From the NCBI GenBank assembly GCA_964486335.1, contig CAZAMB010000008.1:124001-188000 (forward strand): a stretch of DNA of 64,000 nt. Direction: 5' to 3'. The notes under the pieces are model-generated. The model saw only the letters and a program-made list of their open reading frames with translations, ran no database searches and had not been told where the DNA came from. Within the stretch, counting starts at the first letter, position 1. Every line of letters starts with the position of its first letter. The stretch is from CAZAMB01 sp964486335 (GTDB taxonomy: Bacteria; Planctomycetota; Phycisphaerae; UBA1845). This document shows positions 63,701 to 64,000 of the stretch, piece by piece. A program made the translations under genes and the position numbers.

Positions 63701-64000
63701 CGAACCTTAGCGACCCCGTGCTCGTCACCAAGCACCACGATCGCGTTCCGCGACGGATGCGGAATCATCGTCACCGATTCCGCCGAAACCGGACCGCTCG
63801 CTCCCGCCGCCGCGCTCGCCCGTCGTCCGCGCCGTCCCGCCGTGCGCACCGGCTGCGCCGGCATGCCCGGCACCCCCGATGTCGACGACGCAGACAACAC
63901 CTGCTGAATCGCGGTCACCAGGTCCGCCGCCGTCGCGTGTTCGATCGGAATCACCACCGGCTTCAGATCCCCCGTCGACGTATCCACGTCAACGTAGGGC
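57736..64000 (-). CDS. Giant secretin-N-repeat protein (5' end outside window)
   Basis: At least 2085 residues; the frame is still open at the window edge, so the start is not visible. It is built of about twenty degenerate secretin-N-like units (strands such as HPSRNAIVVLG, DARNERIVIAA, NPRDRTLILRA, SETANTIMAMA, DETANALIVLG, DETSNAIIVRA, DRRTNSITIAG). A highly acidic/lysine-rich linker lies mid-protein, followed by a Gln-rich stretch (QQQQQQQ with Met/Ala around 60430-60520). Unlike the next gene, it has no C-terminal secretin core and ends in a Ser/Gly/Arg-rich tail. The secretin gene starts 227 bases downstream, suggesting the two proteins work together. Confidence 0.78.
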   Translation of the reverse strand, partial: PYVDVDTSTGDLKPVVIPIEHATAADLVTAIQQVLSASSTSGVPGMPAQPVRTAGRRGRRASAAAGASGPVSAESVTMIPHPSRNAIVVLGDEHGVAKVRDLVALFDVVSQIGPLRIQLEVADANEVSTTVGQILGGGGIPKGQPGGDSFQLIPDPSGGALWYSGTESELTKVKEIIALLDVAQDPVALRVVRLIYQTPSFVTGLLRELDGSTAASPAPAAAGRTPKSRRVTTQAASKFTPDDVQKLLYILCTESDWKRYEAFIAQIDVAAPESEPFVRLTVTHLDPATAVERLGTMLSGLANVDSAIRTVATDDSILVVGATPTDIARIKVFLEEVDKPSLVEQRTFEIKHSDPSDIKATIEALLGDGGGVVEPRTGVGRRRIPRGDAGAPAGVGGGPTVESVVSDKMTIVQIANRLIVKATPRMLDEVAKVIAEFDIPSGGTELKVFSDFPPGSDIVGITETLTSVFAGPGRAGRRAGRDGAAAAIGLGAEGPRFIPQPASSRLVVIGDPAQFPEIEKLLNVLRVEASAEPSIVEFIDVKHGDPLDLVEDIRPLLDLKIRGLVQAGELADVPTESTAPSPVPNPRRIRALQQGGNAGGGDRYHIAADARNERIVIAAPKAIIAEARRLVEMFDQPAHQKDKVVFRTVELANASPSEMIKTVKEMMGRPTQVRAVARPRPVGVPGSPGAVAAESLSTEALTIVEAPGGGSIILNGIEAEVDKATEWIHKLDELSTRGRRIKLYQVKDADTAQLFDLIVNVVDSATPAKTGGVPRPARMAASGKGAAEEEDEEEFTTTKTHSGGDLYIQADLIGRTMLVATTASKLAQIDDIFKMFEEDEVIRGGIEEKPVPKFIYKLEHADASDARWDLEDLLESLWEPHGKLPKVEKLFKDSLVIRYPDESRFEEIKAMIAEHVDKPSDKPVKVLRKSIASPAGMSAEATARWLKRNLGEYEIDLVNNTPEDIEKKLPLERVRVPVVEESKVSPCVMPLAFDRMAAALLGSAIGQQEPPPEESAPPEEQEEHIEPIQDDVPVEETPYVEPPVNADLMIQRALQPIAAPKEDSGKEEKKDSETERDKKGKTKTSKKLKVIYDDTQGVIVVEGEEDDLDTVKEAMEDLDDEIKDLLVAPDIRIYRVKYIDVFSAQDVLEEMFNATKSQQAQVMIQQQQAAQMARMQQMQQQRQQQQQQQERGGQDQDGKDGAGKGNQPQQPQQPQIQVPQLPAPAVRVYPNPRDRTLILRAETSQYPQILELLATIDQPKPVDSIMRTYQLKKLNAAEVEQMLREMLRLDAAKDRPRAAARGPAFPGMPGAAQASTTGPGGQLPQTVLQESTTGSLLGVDPQDITLFSSETANTIMAMAPPAALDYIGKLIDQFESGDIAERLTRYYELKHAEAAEVAEQLSDYFAEKSPGRSGKGSKKSGGEGAPSIGGGGMNAPSFIAYDRLNMLTVQATAEQIKEIEEVLTRFDVKSTEDEWKDVVLAHADAKMVADTLGEMFGGGSGASAARGAAGGPVGGKSGGGKSPKFIGEAGGRIVLFSAPTGLHEQILSTVAKLEEQSKQTTTPRIIELTNATPSQVADAIEKAYDSKRTARPGSSGASALPRFTVTAHDASRRLFVVADDEMFSQVESLAKTLDTPGSGISVEFRIYPLQYANAKAVHGQLTKLMTEYVQRLGPQDAKKIEAFSVQPDETANALIVLGTPSVFGFIEENLRKIDTPASAVTQQEVHVVEVKNADPDALVKALTDIFVRNAQKSAEGEAAISISAATGSKAILVRCNAVDFAKIDATIKELDTQEIATAGDVRVVTLQYGDASEINTALQAYLKKPAGPGGRGDQLIGDVRLGVLAQTNAIMISGDQQQLDRIESIAKGMDIAGEKGSVPQIITLKYASSSLLLPQLKEMFNDPKMGGGKKHYSPPVIVADETSNAIIVRASATDLAAIQGVVEKIDTEDKKDKSTFRIVQVSAGINVDDLSEKVEQSINESAKMRAPAGSGRGGSIPTISALADRRTNSITIAGSPMLFNDAEQMIRTLEKMGPTGNNTTIIVPVPNIATEDIQRLIDQMTQQSNSGSSRRGSSGGGSRPTRGGGRP

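Overview
This GC-rich window looks like a chromosomal segment of a Planctomycetota bacterium, most likely of the Phycisphaerae type. The inference rests on gene content, not a database search: GACC-type cysteine repeats, dockerin-like EF-hand tails on secreted proteins, HAF and beta-helix surface proteins, a TIGR02999-type ECF sigma factor translationally coupled to a TPR Ser/Thr kinase, zinc-ribbon membrane proteins, and very long secretin-N-domain proteins.

Layout. 1-5.9 kb (+): end of purL, purQ with an unusual insertion, an overlapping Ser/Thr kinase and metallophosphatase pair, then modABC for molybdate uptake. 5.9-7.3 kb (-): a secreted alpha/beta-hydrolase-like protein. 7.5-20.5 kb (+): a near-consensus promoter and a structured leader or ncRNA with an intrinsic terminator, then nusA, infB, a zinc-ribbon membrane protein, DUF503, rbfA, a degenerate endonuclease III-like protein, a 1160-aa TPR lipoprotein, a YebC-family regulator and an orphan MacB/FtsX-like permease. 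20.6-26.8 kb: a cysteine-rich lipoprotein (+), tandem 85-bp repeats, a selenocysteine tRNA, then HAF-repeat and beta-helix secreted proteins (-). 27-30.4 kb (+): kynureninase, a secreted coiled-coil-like protein and a small unknown protein. 30.4-31.6 kb: tRNA-Asn followed by a decayed integrase and a transposase remnant. 31.6-37.5 kb (-): a tightly spaced cluster of secreted proteins (two tail-fibre-like paralogues, one broken by an in-frame amber codon, a trypsin-like protease and a dockerin-tailed protein). 37.5-40.6 kb (+): ECF sigma factor and TPR kinase. 40.9-45.7 kb: tRNA-fMet, purD, a secreted unknown, folK and a zinc-ribbon membrane protein. 45.9-52.8 kb (-): CPBP protease, RnfD/UnbU-like membrane protein, TPR protein, small zinc-ribbon protein, SDR, YgfZ and two lipoproteins. 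52.9-64 kb (-): a 1517-aa secretin followed upstream by an even larger secretin-N-repeat protein that runs off the window.

The translation-factor and purine genes form the conserved backbone. The accessory layer is dominated by envelope and extracellular proteins. The most notable points are the tRNA-Sec gene, the ncRNA in front of nusA, a dispersed palindrome with compensatory changes, the secretin pair, and the amber-split tail-fibre-like gene. Coordinates and motifs were read by eye, and family names come from recognised motifs.
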